Counted from the first letter of the stretch, positions 53,206-62,818 are shown. The stretch is 64,000 bases of DNA from JADCCX01 sp031431475 (GCA_031431475.1 JANPDL010000016.1:1-64000), one strand, 5' to 3'. Notes: generated from the letters alone by a model not told the origin. A program made the numbers and translations.

Positions 53206-54795
53206 CTACATCTGCCGCACGACCCTGCCCGGATTATGTTCCGTGCGTCCGCCGTGCCGTAATGTGAAGATGCCATCAAGCAGCACGTGATGATAACCTG
53301 CGGGATGCGCTTTGGGGTTGGTCATGGTTGCTCTGTCCTCGACAGTTGCGGGATCGAACACGGCGATATCCGCGACCACGCCCTTCGCGAGCCTGCCACG
53401 ACCCGTGAGGCCAAGCCGTTCAGCGGGGAGCGACGTGATGCGCCTCACAGCATCTTCTAGCGACAGCACGCGGGCATTGCGGGCGTAGTGCCCCAGCAGC
53501 CGCGCCGTCCAGCCAAAGCCACTCAGGGAGCCGATGACTGGCTGCATGGCGCTGTGGCGGGAGAGCGCAAGCGTGTCGGACATGACGATGCATTCGGGCT
53601 GCTCTATACACAGCCGCACATCATCCTCCGAGAACGAGTGGGAGGTCCAGAGCATCTCCGTCAGGCCCTCGCCCTCCTCAAGCAGCATATCAAGCGCTGC
53701 ATCGAACGGGTCGGCGTTCCGGCGGAGGCCGATCTCATCGAACGTCATGCCGATGAGACCCGCATGGGCGCGCGACTTGAGCAGCACCACGTCCGACCAT
53801 TTCCGCTCCGCCACTAGCTGCCAGATCGGCTGAGGATTGGACTTCATGGCCTCGCGCTGCACCGGGTCCTTCAGCCGTTCGATCAGCGCCTGCACGCCGC
53901 CCTCGCGCGCCCAGACGGGGAGAGCGGCCACAATGGAGGTATGGCTCCAGTCGTGTGGAATCACGTCATAGGCGACGTCAAGGCCCTCGCGTCGCGCGCG
54001 TGCCAGCATGTCAAGCGTGCTTTCCATGGCATGGGCCGGTGCGCCGTACTTAGGCTGGATGTGAGATATCTGCAGCTTCGCACCTGCATGCCGTGCCGTG
54101 GCGATCGCTTCGGAGAAACCAAGGTCGTAGTAGACATCGCGATTCCTCACATGGGTCGCGTAGAGCAGACCGCGTCGGCCGCAGCACTGGCAGAGCGCCG
54201 CGATTTCATGCTGCGGAGCTATATTTCCGGGGAAGTATTCGAGCCCGGTTGAGAAGCCGATGGCACCTGCGTCGAAACATTCCTCGGCGATGAATGTCAT
54301 CCGCCTGATCTCGTCGGGAGTGGGTAAACTCGTCGATTCGCCTTTCACGGCGCGGCGGATGTTGCCGTGACCAACCATGGCTGCCACGTTTACACCGAGG
54401 TTGCTCTGTCCGAGCCGCTCCAGATATTCGCCGAAGCTCTTCCAGGTGACATCGACACCCGCAGCAATGTAGCCAACGAGTTGATCCCCGGTCATCTGGT
54501 CGCCGAACGGTGCGCAGGAGGTGCCGCATTGGCCGACCACCTCCAGCGTGACGCCCTGATGCACCTGGCTGTCCGCCGAACCGTCAACCAGCAGTGTGAA
54601 ATCCGAATGCGTATGGATGTCGATGAAGCCGGGCGCGACGGCGAGGCCCGTAGCATCGAGACGGTCTTTCGCCGTCGCGCCGTTGAGTGCGCCGATCTCG
54701 GCGACGACGCCATCACGGATGCCGATGTCTCCGGCGTATGCTACGCGACCGGTGCCGTCGACAATGGAGCCATTTGCAATGATTGTATCGAACAT
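53206..54795 (-). CDS. N-acyl-D-amino-acid deacylase (D-aminoacylase family)
   Basis: 529-residue amidohydrolase. The metal motif 'GFIDIHTHSDF' is near 56-66, 'EVVGQCGTSCAPF' near 85-97 with the metal-binding Cys, and further sites 'ISHIQPKYG' and 'CIVMSD' (Asp) near 250 and 400. The C-terminal beta-sandwich ends 'GVVADIAVFDPATVEDRATM'. It removes the acyl group from N-acyl-D-amino acids. It is the last gene of an operon with a TRAP transporter, which suggests that the transporter imports its substrate. Confidence 0.9.
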   Translation of the reverse strand: MFDTIIANGSIVDGTGRVAYAGDIGIRDGVVAEIGALNGATAKDRLDATGLAVAPGFIDIHTHSDFTLLVDGSADSQVHQGVTLEVVGQCGTSCAPFGDQMTGDQLVGYIAAGVDVTWKSFGEYLERLGQSNLGVNVAAMVGHGNIRRAVKGESTSLPTPDEIRRMTFIAEECFDAGAIGFSTGLEYFPGNIAPQHEIAALCQCCGRRGLLYATHVRNRDVYYDLGFSEAIATARHAGAKLQISHIQPKYGAPAHAMESTLDMLARARREGLDVAYDVIPHDWSHTSIVAALPVWAREGGVQALIERLKDPVQREAMKSNPQPIWQLVAERKWSDVVLLKSRAHAGLIGMTFDEIGLRRNADPFDAALDMLLEEGEGLTEMLWTSHSFSEDDVRLCIEQPECIVMSDTLALSRHSAMQPVIGSLSGFGWTARLLGHYARNARVLSLEDAVRRITSLPAERLGLTGRGRLAKGVVADIAVFDPATVEDRATMTNPKAHPAGYHHVLLDGIFTLRHGGRTEHNPGRVVRQM

Positions 54796-54822
54796 GATGA
54801 GCCTCTGATCTGATTGACGTGG

Positions 54823-56112
54823 TTACTTGCCCGGGCCGAAGACAAGGTTGGGGAGCCACAGCACGAACTGCGGGAAGGCGACCACGAAGGCCATGCCGAA
54901 GACATAGGCGAAGCAGAACGGGATCACGGCGACTGAGATCTGTTCAATCGTCGCCTTCGCCAGCCGTGCGCCTATGAAGAGGTTGCCGCCAACTGGCGGT
55001 GTCAGGAAGCCGATCTCGCAGGTCAGAACGGTGAAAATACCGAAGGTGATAGGATCAATGCCAGCAGCGACTGCCGCGGGAAGCAACACAGGCGTGAACA
55101 GGATAATTTGCGCCAGGGAATCCATGAAGGTCCCGATTAGGATCAGGAATGTGCCGACCAACAGCAGGAAGAGCCACTTGTTCGCAATGACGGGTCCCAG
55201 GAAGGCAATCATTTGCTCAGGCAGATCGTACAGCGCGAGCACCTGTCCGAATGCCGTTGTAGGCGTTATCAGCACAAGCAAGCCTGCGATCAATGCCGTG
55301 AAGCGCAGCGCCTCCATGATAGCTGCGACAGTGAGGCCTTTGTAGATGAACAACCCGACAAAGAGCGCATACGCGACGGCCACTGCGGCCGCCTCTGTGG
55401 GCGTGAAGATGCCACCGTAAATACCACCGAGGATAACCACCGGCGCGCCGAGCGCCCATTTCCCGTCCCATGCAGCTTTCACCATCGGGCGGAAGGAGAA
55501 CGCTTCGCCTTTGCCACCGAAATTATTTCTGACCGCGATGAACCAAGCGGTGATCAACAGCAGCGTGGTGACAAAGATTCCCGGGATGATGCCGGCGAAG
55601 AACATGCGCGGAATGGAGACTTCGGCAACGAGTGCGTAAATCACCATCAGGTTGCTAGGCGGAATGAGACTGCCCAATGCGCCAGCTGAGGCGGCTACTG
55701 CTCCGGCATAGCGTCGACTGTAGCCTTCCTTGATCATCGGCGGAATGGTGACGCTACCAATCGCGGCTGTCGTCGCGGGACCCGAGCCATTGAGTGCCGC
55801 GAAGAAGGCGCAGGCAATCACCGTCACCAGTCCGAGGCTGCCGCGATAGGCACCCACGAGGCTAGTCGCGATCTTGATCAGGTGCTCCGCCATGCCCCCC
55901 TTTTCCATGAGCCGCCCTGCGAGGACAAACAGCGGGATCGACAACAGCGGAAACGGCTGCAGTGCGGTAAATGCGGTCTGCGCCAGCATTGTCTGGGGGA
56001 TGTCGGCGAAATAAAGTGCGGCGGCCACGCTGAATCCGATGACAGCGTAAATGGGTACGCCCATCACCATCAGGACGACGAAGAGGAGGCTGACGATAGC
56101 GATGTCGCTCAT
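54823..56112 (-). CDS. dctM: TRAP transporter large permease subunit DctM
   Basis: 429 residues, about 12 membrane helices. Family signs are 'LLSIPLFVLAGRLMEKGGMAEHLIKIA', 'NGSGPATTAAIGSVTIPPMI' and the C-terminal 'GFLTPPVGGNLFIGA'. It drives Na+-coupled import with the small permease and binding protein. The stop of the small subunit overlaps its start by 4 bases. Confidence 0.93.
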   Translation of the reverse strand: MSDIAIVSLLFVVLMVMGVPIYAVIGFSVAAALYFADIPQTMLAQTAFTALQPFPLLSIPLFVLAGRLMEKGGMAEHLIKIATSLVGAYRGSLGLVTVIACAFFAALNGSGPATTAAIGSVTIPPMIKEGYSRRYAGAVAASAGALGSLIPPSNLMVIYALVAEVSIPRMFFAGIIPGIFVTTLLLITAWFIAVRNNFGGKGEAFSFRPMVKAAWDGKWALGAPVVILGGIYGGIFTPTEAAAVAVAYALFVGLFIYKGLTVAAIMEALRFTALIAGLLVLITPTTAFGQVLALYDLPEQMIAFLGPVIANKWLFLLLVGTFLILIGTFMDSLAQIILFTPVLLPAAVAAGIDPITFGIFTVLTCEIGFLTPPVGGNLFIGARLAKATIEQISVAVIPFCFAYVFGMAFVVAFPQFVLWLPNLVFGPGK

Positions 56113-56642
56113 AGTTCCATCGCGCTTTCATCTTCGACCGTCGGGAACCCTTTGCGATCACCTCTCCACCAGTCGAAATAAACCTCGATCAGCCGGAAAA
56201 GCATCAGGCCGTTGCCGAGCACGACGATTGTCTGGAACCATTTGGCGTCCATGTTCAGCGAAGCCACGATGGACTGCTGACGCCAGAGCAGCGCCAGATA
56301 CTCCCAGCCGTAGATCATCATGAAGATCAGGAACGCCGCCCAAATCAGATCAGCAACGAACGTGACGGCCCAGGCGGCCTTGTAGGGCAGGATCATCACG
56401 GTTGCCATCATCCGGACGTGGAACTTGTCGTTCACTGCCATGGCGGCACCGAAGTAGACGGCCCATGTCATTGCAAACATAGCGACATCCTCGGTCCAGA
56501 CGAGACCGATGTGCAGGACGTAGCGCGAGAAAACCTGCAGGCAGACGCAGGCGGTAATGATCGCTACCAGCCCACAGGCCGCCCAATCCTCGTAGGTTCG
56601 ACCCCCGACGGAAAGCCAGGGCGCAGTCTTCTGGCTCGTCAT
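56109..56642 (-). CDS. dctQ: TRAP transporter small permease subunit DctQ
   Basis: 177 residues with four hydrophobic segments (about 22-42, 52-75, 95-115, 130-160) and the loop 'FSRYVLHIGLVWTEDVAMFAM' characteristic of DctQ. Start overlaps the binding protein stop by one base (TGATG). Confidence 0.92.
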   Translation of the reverse strand: MTSQKTAPWLSVGGRTYEDWAACGLVAIITACVCLQVFSRYVLHIGLVWTEDVAMFAMTWAVYFGAAMAVNDKFHVRMMATVMILPYKAAWAVTFVADLIWAAFLIFMMIYGWEYLALLWRQQSIVASLNMDAKWFQTIVVLGNGLMLFRLIEVYFDWWRGDRKGFPTVEDESAMEL

Positions 56643-57652
56643 CAGACGGCAGCGCGGATTTTGTCGAGCATCGCCTTGAAGTCCGCGCCCTTTTCCGCAA
56701 CGAACTTATCCTGAAGCGGGATGACTGCGTTTATAAAGCTCTTCTGGTCAGGCCGCGTCACCTGCATGCCGTTGTCAGCGAGATACTTCCGGATTGTTTC
56801 CACCTCTGACTCGACCGTTGCGATCTGATGCTGCCCCGCCTCCTTGGCGCATTGGAGGAAAGTCTTCTGCTGATCCGGCGAAAGCCGCGACATGAAGCGG
56901 GGGCTCGCCAGCAACGGGGCAAAACCAGCGAAATGCTCCAGAATCGCAAGATGCTTCTGGAATTCGTTGAATTTCATGGCCTTGATCACCGAAGTACCGT
57001 TATCGGACCCATCCACCGCGCCGGTCTGCAATGCAGCAGGCGTTTCGGACCACGCCAGCGGCACAGGCTCCGCACCGAAGGCCTTGAACGTCTGGATCAT
57101 CACGTCATTTTTCGGCACCCGGACCTTGAGGCCCGCCATGTCCTTCACGTCATTGATCGGACGCTTGGAATTGTAGAAATCGCGATGCGAGAGGGCACCC
57201 CACGTCAGCAGGTGCACGCCAGTCGCTTTCTGGAGTCGGTCGGCAAGCTCATCGGCAATGCCACCATCCCTGATCTTGCGGACATGGGCTACTCCCTGGA
57301 AGATATAGGGTAAGACCGTGATGTCCATCAGCGGGAAATGCGGGGACACGTTGTTACCACTAATGAAATAGGCATCAACCGTGCCGAGCTGGAGAGCCTT
57401 GAAGGCGTCGTCCTCGGTCGCAATTGTGGCGCAACAGCGGATTCTGACGTCAATCGCATCACCCATGCGCTCTTTGACAAGCTGTTGAAGTTTAACGGCT
57501 GCGACGCCGTAGTCGGACTCGACGGGCGTTGAGAACCCCAGATTGAGCAGACGCGCAGACTGCGCGCGGACAACGGCTGGAGCGGCAATGCAGGCGGCTC
57601 CAGCCAGAATGCCCTGGCTCAGGATTGTCCTGCGTGTGAGATTGGATGGCAT
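56642..57652 (-). CDS. dctP: TRAP transporter substrate-binding protein DctP
   Basis: 336 residues. Twin-arginine signal (LTRRTILSQGILAGAACIA) suggests Tat export. Family signs: 'MGDAIDVRIRCCATI', 'VKDMAGLKVRVPKNDVMIQTF' with the ligand-binding Arg, and 'PLAWSETPAALQTGAVDGSDN'. It leads the operon dctP-dctQ-dctM-D-aminoacylase and is divergent from a LysR gene. Confidence 0.93.
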   Translation of the reverse strand: MPSNLTRRTILSQGILAGAACIAAPAVVRAQSARLLNLGFSTPVESDYGVAAVKLQQLVKERMGDAIDVRIRCCATIATEDDAFKALQLGTVDAYFISGNNVSPHFPLMDITVLPYIFQGVAHVRKIRDGGIADELADRLQKATGVHLLTWGALSHRDFYNSKRPINDVKDMAGLKVRVPKNDVMIQTFKAFGAEPVPLAWSETPAALQTGAVDGSDNGTSVIKAMKFNEFQKHLAILEHFAGFAPLLASPRFMSRLSPDQQKTFLQCAKEAGQHQIATVESEVETIRKYLADNGMQVTRPDQKSFINAVIPLQDKFVAEKGADFKAMLDKIRAAV

Positions 57653-57842
57653 CTGAACAGTCTCCCGATGTTCGTGTGGAATGGCCGAGTCCTGTAGTCT
57701 TGAGTGGCACCCGCCAATGCAAGGGGCCAGAGATCATCGCATGTTTGAAGCCCTCCGCTTTCTGCGACTGGCTGCAAGGCCCGGCTTTGGAAGCATGAGC
57801 TTCCGCAACCAGTTCACAGCCAGATGCTATTGTGAAATTGAT

Positions 57843-57866
57843 CGACGTAAATTAGATTTTACGTCG
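57843..57866. promoter_or_regulatory. Perfect palindrome between dctP and its LysR regulator
   Basis: CGACGTAAA (57843-57851) and TTTACGTCG (57858-57866) are exact inverted repeats around a 6-base spacer. It lies 20 bases before the LysR start and about 190 bases before dctP. It is the clearest palindrome in this region and likely the LysR binding site. Confidence 0.6.
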
Positions 57867-57885
57867 TAATTGATGCAGGATGTGC

Positions 57886-58806
57886 ATGATGAACCTCCAG
57901 CAGTTCCGCTACTTCGTCGCACTTGGCGAGGAGCTGCACTTCCGCCGCGCTGCCGAGCGGCTGAACCTGTCCCAACCGGCTCTGACGAGATCGATCCAGC
58001 AACTGGAGCATGCGGTCGGCCTGGAACTCGTCAAACGCGACAACCGGAATGTCTCGCTTACGCCAGCGGGCGAGGAATACCTGAAGGGCCTGCGCTCCAT
58101 CCTGTCGATATTCGAAAGCGCGACGGTCCGGGCGCGGCGTGTGGCGCAGGGCGAGGCGGGCGCGGTACGCATCAGCTATACCGACATTGCCGTGGCCGGC
58201 ATTCTTCCAACGGTCGTGCACACATTCCGGGCCACGCATCCCAATATTACCATCGAGGCGAACCACGGCTGTACGCAGGCGCAGATTGATGATCTTGAAA
58301 CGGGAAAGCTGGATGTCGGCTTCTTCACGGGGCCGTGGTCGCGGGATGGCTATAGCACGTGGGTGGTGCAGCAGGACGCATTCGTGGCAGTGCTGCCCGC
58401 CCAGCACCGGCTCGCCAACACTCCAGTGCTGAGGCTTGCTGATCTGGCCGAAGAGCCGTTCGTGCTCGGCGAGCCGCGCTTCTGGATGCACTATCATGTG
58501 CATCTCAATCGGCTCTGCCGCGAAGCCGGGTTCGAGCCCAAGGTTGTCCAGTATGCCTCGAACAATGAGGGAATCCTGGGACTCGTAGCTTGTGGCATGG
58601 GCGTGACTGTCCAGGCCGAGTCGATCCGCACCTATGGACGAAGCAACGTGGTGATGCGGTATCTCGAGAACGAGACCGCAGAGGTTTCGACCATTGCCGC
58701 TTGGCGCAACGAACCCATAGATGCCGTGACCCAGCGGCTGGTAGCCCATGTGAAAGGCCTCTATCCTAGGCCGGCGCGGGTACAGGAGCCGGTGGGCGCT
58801 GGATAG
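57886..58806 (+). CDS. LysR-family transcriptional regulator of the TRAP/D-aminoacylase operon
   Basis: 306 residues. HTH at 3-62 ('FRYFVALGEELHFRRAAERL' and 'SQPALTRSIQQLEHAVGLEL'), then the effector domain with 'LADLAEEPFVLGEP' and 'VACGMGVTVQAESIRTYG'. ATGs at 57880, 57886 and 57889 are all possible starts. Divergent orientation to dctP suggests control of that operon and of itself. Confidence 0.9.
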   Translation: MMNLQQFRYFVALGEELHFRRAAERLNLSQPALTRSIQQLEHAVGLELVKRDNRNVSLTPAGEEYLKGLRSILSIFESATVRARRVAQGEAGAVRISYTDIAVAGILPTVVHTFRATHPNITIEANHGCTQAQIDDLETGKLDVGFFTGPWSRDGYSTWVVQQDAFVAVLPAQHRLANTPVLRLADLAEEPFVLGEPRFWMHYHVHLNRLCREAGFEPKVVQYASNNEGILGLVACGMGVTVQAESIRTYGRSNVVMRYLENETAEVSTIAAWRNEPIDAVTQRLVAHVKGLYPRPARVQEPVGAG

Positions 58807-58892
58807 CCGAGCGCCCACGGATCAACGACCGGGCAGCAATTCTGATATTCGAAGAGTGGCTGAGGAGCCGTATCCTTCCGGTTAGGGCCACA

Positions 58893-59099
58893 TCAGTTGT
58901 TCAGGGCACCAACCGCACGGTTACCGCGAGCGTCATCCAAGGTATGCGCTGCACCAAAGTTGCGACTGTCTTCAAGCGCACGGACAATTTGCGGGCTGGC
59001 CAGCTTTAGCTGGGACATACAAAGCGGGAGAACACCGTCAGTTATGTCGAAATCGAGGCAGATGATGCTCTCGCACTTTCGGAACAGAATGAGATATAA
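58893..59099 (+). pseudogene. Degenerate C-terminal remnant of a tyrosine integrase
   Basis: The plus-strand frame reads 'TASVIQGMRCTKVATVFKRT', then 'DNLRAGQL', a TAG stop at 59007-59009, 'LGHTKRENTVSYVEIEADDA' and 'LALSEQNEI' before TAA at 59097. This matches the end of rhizobial integrases ('RTKVA.IYKKTGNLRAVQLLLGHTK', then '.TV.Y', then 'DALA.AE'). A Leu codon has become a stop and the N-terminus is gone. The Arg of the HxxR box and the His of 'LGHTK' are recognisable, and Tyr is in 'VSYVE'. Confidence 0.7.
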
Positions 59100-59335
59100 A
59101 GTTGCGCGCTGAGGGCAGTTTTCACTGCCGCAAATACTATTTTTTAGGGACTTGAACGTCCGCAGTAGCGTCTTCTTGCCCGAATGCTGAACGGCAGGAA
59201 GTGGCGCAACCTCAAGAGGTGCACCTTGTTGGGAGCGTTTGCTTCCGGGTTGAAAGCAGCCATTTGCTGAAATAGTGCAAATTGCAAGAAAGACACTATC
59301 GTTTGGCCTGCTCCCCTCGCTTTGCGGGACTGGCC
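59100..59335. other. Intergenic DNA after the integrase remnant
   Basis: No open frame or terminator of note was found in these 235 bases, which separate the remnant from the end of the OmpA-like gene. Confidence 0.4.
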
Positions 59336-61348
59336 CTACTGTGGTTGCTGATTAATCAGCGGCGTAATGCGTCGGAGAGTGACGCGGCGGTTGACGGCGG
59401 ATGGTCCCGTTACATTTTCCTTCGGATATTGTTCGCCATACCCTTGGGAGGTCAGGTTTTCCGGAGGAATTGCAAACTGCTGGGTCAGCAGCACAGCAAC
59501 AGCCTGCGCCCGTCGATCAGATAACGACAGGTTGTCCACGTCAGACCCAACCATATCCGTGTGTCCCTCAATGAGATAAACCTCCGAAGCGCTGGCAGCG
59601 AGCGCACGACGAATTCCTTCGGCGATGACACTGAGGCGTCCGGCTTGTTCTGGCGGCACAGCCCATGAGCCAGTCGCAAAAACGATGGAGTTGAGGTCAA
59701 CACTTGGCATACGCGCCCTGACCTGTGGACTGTTGCGAACCTGATCCAGGGTATAACGCTGCGGCAGTGGCGCAACGGGCTCTGCTAGCAGCGCCTCGTA
59801 AATGGCTTCGGGCTGCGCGTCGCCAGCATCCACGATGTAGCGCTCGCGACGAACAGGCAGCGTTTCGAGCGGTGCCAGTACGACCACCTCGTCGATGAAT
59901 TCAGTGCGACGGCGACCGTTGTCGATCAGCAGGATCTCACGGCCGTCCGGCAGACGCCGGACGCGCCGTATCAACCGCCCTCGCTCGTCAGTCACCGAGA
60001 TGACGCGCGAGCCGTCTGGGCGCTCGTAAACGCTAACGAAATCGTCACCCTGTCGCTCGGTGCGGATATCGCCGCCAAGCATTCGGTAGCGCTCGGTTTC
60101 ATCGCTGCGAATGAACAGGCGACCACCTTCGTCACGGACCAGCACGCGGCCCGGCTCGCGGATGATCCTGATCCCGTCCTCGTTTGTCTCCTCGCGGCGG
60201 CTGCGCACATCGTCAAGCCTGTTCGAGTTTATAATGGCGGCCGCACCGATACCCAGAGCGGCGGCACCAGCGCCTACCGCCAGCGCTCGTCCAAGATTGG
60301 GGGAACGCGAACGGGGCGGCGGTAAAGCCATAGCGCCCGGTTGAACGGCGAGTCCGGGCGGCGGGAGGGGACGGACGCCCGGCACGCTCTGCTGCAGCGG
60401 AACCGCTGGAACTGCGCTGGAGGGAGCAGGCGGAACGACGGCCCGTCCCTGAGCTGGAGGAGTAAAAGCTGGTCCCGGCGCGGGTGATACAACGACCCCT
60501 CCCGGAGCAGGTGGAACGACGGCTCGTTCCGCAGCAGGCGGAACCACCGCTTGTCCTGGAGCGGGTGGAACTGTGGCTCGTCCCGGAGCGGGTGATGCAG
60601 GCTGAGGCACCGGAGCCGACGGCAGGGTTCCTGGTACTCCTGAACGGCTTGAGGGAGGCGTTGGAGGGACTGGCACGCCTGGACGCGGCACAGGCACCGT
60701 CACTGGAGGAATCGGAGGCACAGGCCGGGATTCCGGCCCGGGCGGTGCAGAGCGGACTGCGCCAGACGGTGGCGGCGCAATGGCAGGACGCAAAGCGGGC
60801 GGACGCTCCGCAGCAGGCGGGGCCGGGACAATTCGTCCCGGACGAGGCGCACCCTCCGGCGTCCGTGCGGCTGGTGGAACCCGGTCCGCGGGATCATTTA
60901 GCGGTCTGGTGGAGGGACGAGGGGCGGCGGGCCCCACCTCTCTTGGAGGTGGGGAATCAATCCGTGGATCTGCGGCCTGCGGGGGCGGACGACGTCTTTC
61001 CACCGGCGCAGGCAACGGACGTGTAACAGGATCGACTGCATTGGGCGGAGGCACAACGCGCGGTGTCGGCGCAGCCAAGGGCGGAGGCAGAGACGGACGC
61101 ATACCAGGAGGCGGGACAGAAGCTGGCGGGGCTACCGGGCGCGAGTTTGGAGCTGGCTCACCACCCTGACGGCGTGTCGGTGGTTTCAGTGGATCACGTT
61201 CATCGGCAGGGGCCGCCTGAGCAAGAACGATGCGCTCGCCAGTGCCGGCTCCGGGCATTGCGGCCTGGACCGCTGCAGAGGCAACAGACGCCATCAATGC
61301 GGCCATCAGCGGTTTGACGGCAAATGTGAGGTAAGAGTTGTTGCGCAT
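59336..61348 (-). CDS. OmpA-family protein with long proline-rich N-terminal region
   Basis: 670 residues. A Sec signal (LMAALMASVASAAVQA) is followed by about 340 residues rich in Pro, Ala and Val, then a hydrophobic segment near 355-375 (ALAVGAGAAALGIGAAAII), a charged region with beta repeats ('RMLGGDIRTERQGDDFVSVY', 'RRVRRLPDGREILL'), and an OmpA domain at about 545-660 ('LIEGHTDMVGSDVDNLSLSD', 'NLTSQGYGEQYP') that binds peptidoglycan. Start ATG 61348 gives the signal peptide; an open frame continues upstream. The cell location is probably outer membrane or periplasm. Confidence 0.85.
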   Translation of the reverse strand: MRNNSYLTFAVKPLMAALMASVASAAVQAAMPGAGTGERIVLAQAAPADERDPLKPPTRRQGGEPAPNSRPVAPPASVPPPGMRPSLPPPLAAPTPRVVPPPNAVDPVTRPLPAPVERRRPPPQAADPRIDSPPPREVGPAAPRPSTRPLNDPADRVPPAARTPEGAPRPGRIVPAPPAAERPPALRPAIAPPPSGAVRSAPPGPESRPVPPIPPVTVPVPRPGVPVPPTPPSSRSGVPGTLPSAPVPQPASPAPGRATVPPAPGQAVVPPAAERAVVPPAPGGVVVSPAPGPAFTPPAQGRAVVPPAPSSAVPAVPLQQSVPGVRPLPPPGLAVQPGAMALPPPRSRSPNLGRALAVGAGAAALGIGAAAIINSNRLDDVRSRREETNEDGIRIIREPGRVLVRDEGGRLFIRSDETERYRMLGGDIRTERQGDDFVSVYERPDGSRVISVTDERGRLIRRVRRLPDGREILLIDNGRRRTEFIDEVVVLAPLETLPVRRERYIVDAGDAQPEAIYEALLAEPVAPLPQRYTLDQVRNSPQVRARMPSVDLNSIVFATGSWAVPPEQAGRLSVIAEGIRRALAASASEVYLIEGHTDMVGSDVDNLSLSDRRAQAVAVLLTQQFAIPPENLTSQGYGEQYPKENVTGPSAVNRRVTLRRITPLINQQPQ
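60420..60590 (-). repeat. 27-base tandem repeats encoding a 9-residue Pro-Ala-rich unit
   Basis: About six imperfect units of the form AVVPPAPGX lie in tandem in the OmpA-like protein. The units differ at third codon positions, so this is an older array. Copy number may vary among strains. Confidence 0.65.
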
Positions 61349-61719
61349 TACACCATCCGTCTTTGGGGAGAATTCAATCTTAAACGTCCCGACATGAGAA
61401 TCGTTCCAAATTGACTTCTGAAGGTTCCAGACTGGCGGATGAGACTTGAACGTCGATTGAACACCGGGAACACAATTTTGCTGCAATGCCGTTGTTTCGC
61501 TGCAAAAAGCTTGTGGCTCGCAACATTGAATTGTTGTTGGTGGTGCGACGAAAGCAGCTGGTCAGAAGCATAATATATTCAGTTGCTGCCAGGCGCGACT
61601 GAAAGCACTCCGAAAGGTGCGGTTGAAATACAGCCCACGTATAGAGTTCGGCGCCGGTCCTGATCGGTGAATCACCTGCCGGGAACCAACGATGATGTCA
61701 GCGTTGCATACTCAGGATT
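61349..61719. other. Intergenic region between exoD-like and OmpA-like genes
   Basis: 370 bases with no gene supported; it should hold the OmpA-like gene promoter. ATAATATATTCAG near 61570 is the most AT-rich stretch. Confidence 0.4.
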
Positions 61720-62361
61720 TCACGACACCCACGCCATCAGCCAATGCCACATTTGCGCCCCGAAGAAGTACAGCAGCGCAAACCATCCCACGGCGAAAGC
61801 GGCAAGGACGAGCCCGAAGATTACAGCGAGCCCGTCACGATTAATCAGTCCCAGCGATAGCACGATCAGGCTTGCAACAGGCGGGACATTTCCAGTCGGA
61901 ATAGGCAGGGCAACTGCCAACCCCATCAGCATGATTGGAAGACCTAGCGCCATGCGCCCGTGTTGGCCGGTCACGACCAACAGGCGACGCGGCATCAGCC
62001 ATTTCTCAACATGCCGCAAGATCGGCTCACCCTTCACTGCAAAGGCCCGCACTGCAGTGGCCGGTACGCGCCATTGTCTTACAAACTCGGGCAACACGAA
62101 CTGTCTTGCGCCGGACATCAGCTGCAGCGCGACAGCAGCAACCAGCAAACCGAACACGAAGCCAACAGGACCAGGAATGGGAACGAGCGCGGGCAAGGAC
62201 AGAATGAGGAGCATCATTCCGATGCCCGCGTTGCCCAGCCCGTCGACAATCTCGCCCAAACTGATCTTATCCGTACGGCCTTCCATGCGAAAGCCAAGGG
62301 CTGCGAGTTGTGCAGCAGCCATGGTTTTGTCAGGCAAGGAATTGATATTAGGCGCAGTCAT
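61720..62361 (-). CDS. ExoD-family membrane protein
   Basis: 213 residues with four to five hydrophobic segments. It has the ExoD arrangement 'GMMLLILSLPALVPIPGPVGFVFGL', 'LMPRRLLVVTGQHGRMALGLPIML' and 'PIPTGNVPPVASLIVLSLGLINRDG'. ExoD is linked to exopolysaccharide and alkaline tolerance in Sinorhizobium, with unclear molecular role. An IS element begins immediately upstream of the start codon, and could separate it from its original promoter. Confidence 0.85.
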   Translation of the reverse strand: MTAPNINSLPDKTMAAAQLAALGFRMEGRTDKISLGEIVDGLGNAGIGMMLLILSLPALVPIPGPVGFVFGLLVAAVALQLMSGARQFVLPEFVRQWRVPATAVRAFAVKGEPILRHVEKWLMPRRLLVVTGQHGRMALGLPIMLMGLAVALPIPTGNVPPVASLIVLSLGLINRDGLAVIFGLVLAAFAVGWFALLYFFGAQMWHWLMAWVS

Positions 62362-62377
62362 GCTCTAGGCTCAGAAC

Positions 62378-62818
62378 TCATTGATTGATCCAGAATGCCA
62401 CTGTAGCGGCGATACAGATTGCTGAGAAGAAGGTATGCGCACATCTGTCATAGCGTGTGTGAACGCGTCTCCAGTCCTTGAGTTTGGCAAACATGTTTTC
62501 GACCTTGTGACGCTGCCGATAGAGAACCTTGTCATGCTCGATTGCTACCTTGCGGTTCTTTTTTGACGGGATGCAGGGAGAAATCCCTTTGCTGATCAGT
62601 GCGTTACGAAACCAGTCCGCATCATAGCCGCGATCTGCGAGCAGCTCTTTTGCACGCGGCATGGCATCGACCAGCAGTGCAGCACCTTTGTAGTCACTCA
62701 TTTGGCCCTCGCTCAGGAGGAGAAGCAACGGTCGGCCTTTTCCATCAATGACCGCATGAAGCTTGGAGTTCAGCCCGCCTTTGGTGCGTCCAATGCGGCG
62801 GGGAACATCCCCTTTTTT
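62378..62818 (-). CDS. IS5-family transposase, second frame (orfB)
   Basis: Read after a -1 frameshift within 62812-62818; an ATG at 62728 could allow separate initiation. It has 'LLADRGYDADWFRNAL' with the second Asp and 'YRQRHKVENMFAKLKDWRRV' with the Glu of the DDE triad. No stop or gap interrupts the fused frame, so the transposase may be functional. Confidence 0.85.
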   Translation of the reverse strand, partial: KKGDVPRRIGRTKGGLNSKLHAVIDGKGRPLLLLLSEGQMSDYKGAALLVDAMPRAKELLADRGYDADWFRNALISKGISPCIPSKKNRKVAIEHDKVLYRQRHKVENMFAKLKDWRRVHTRYDRCAHTFFSAICIAATVAFWINQ

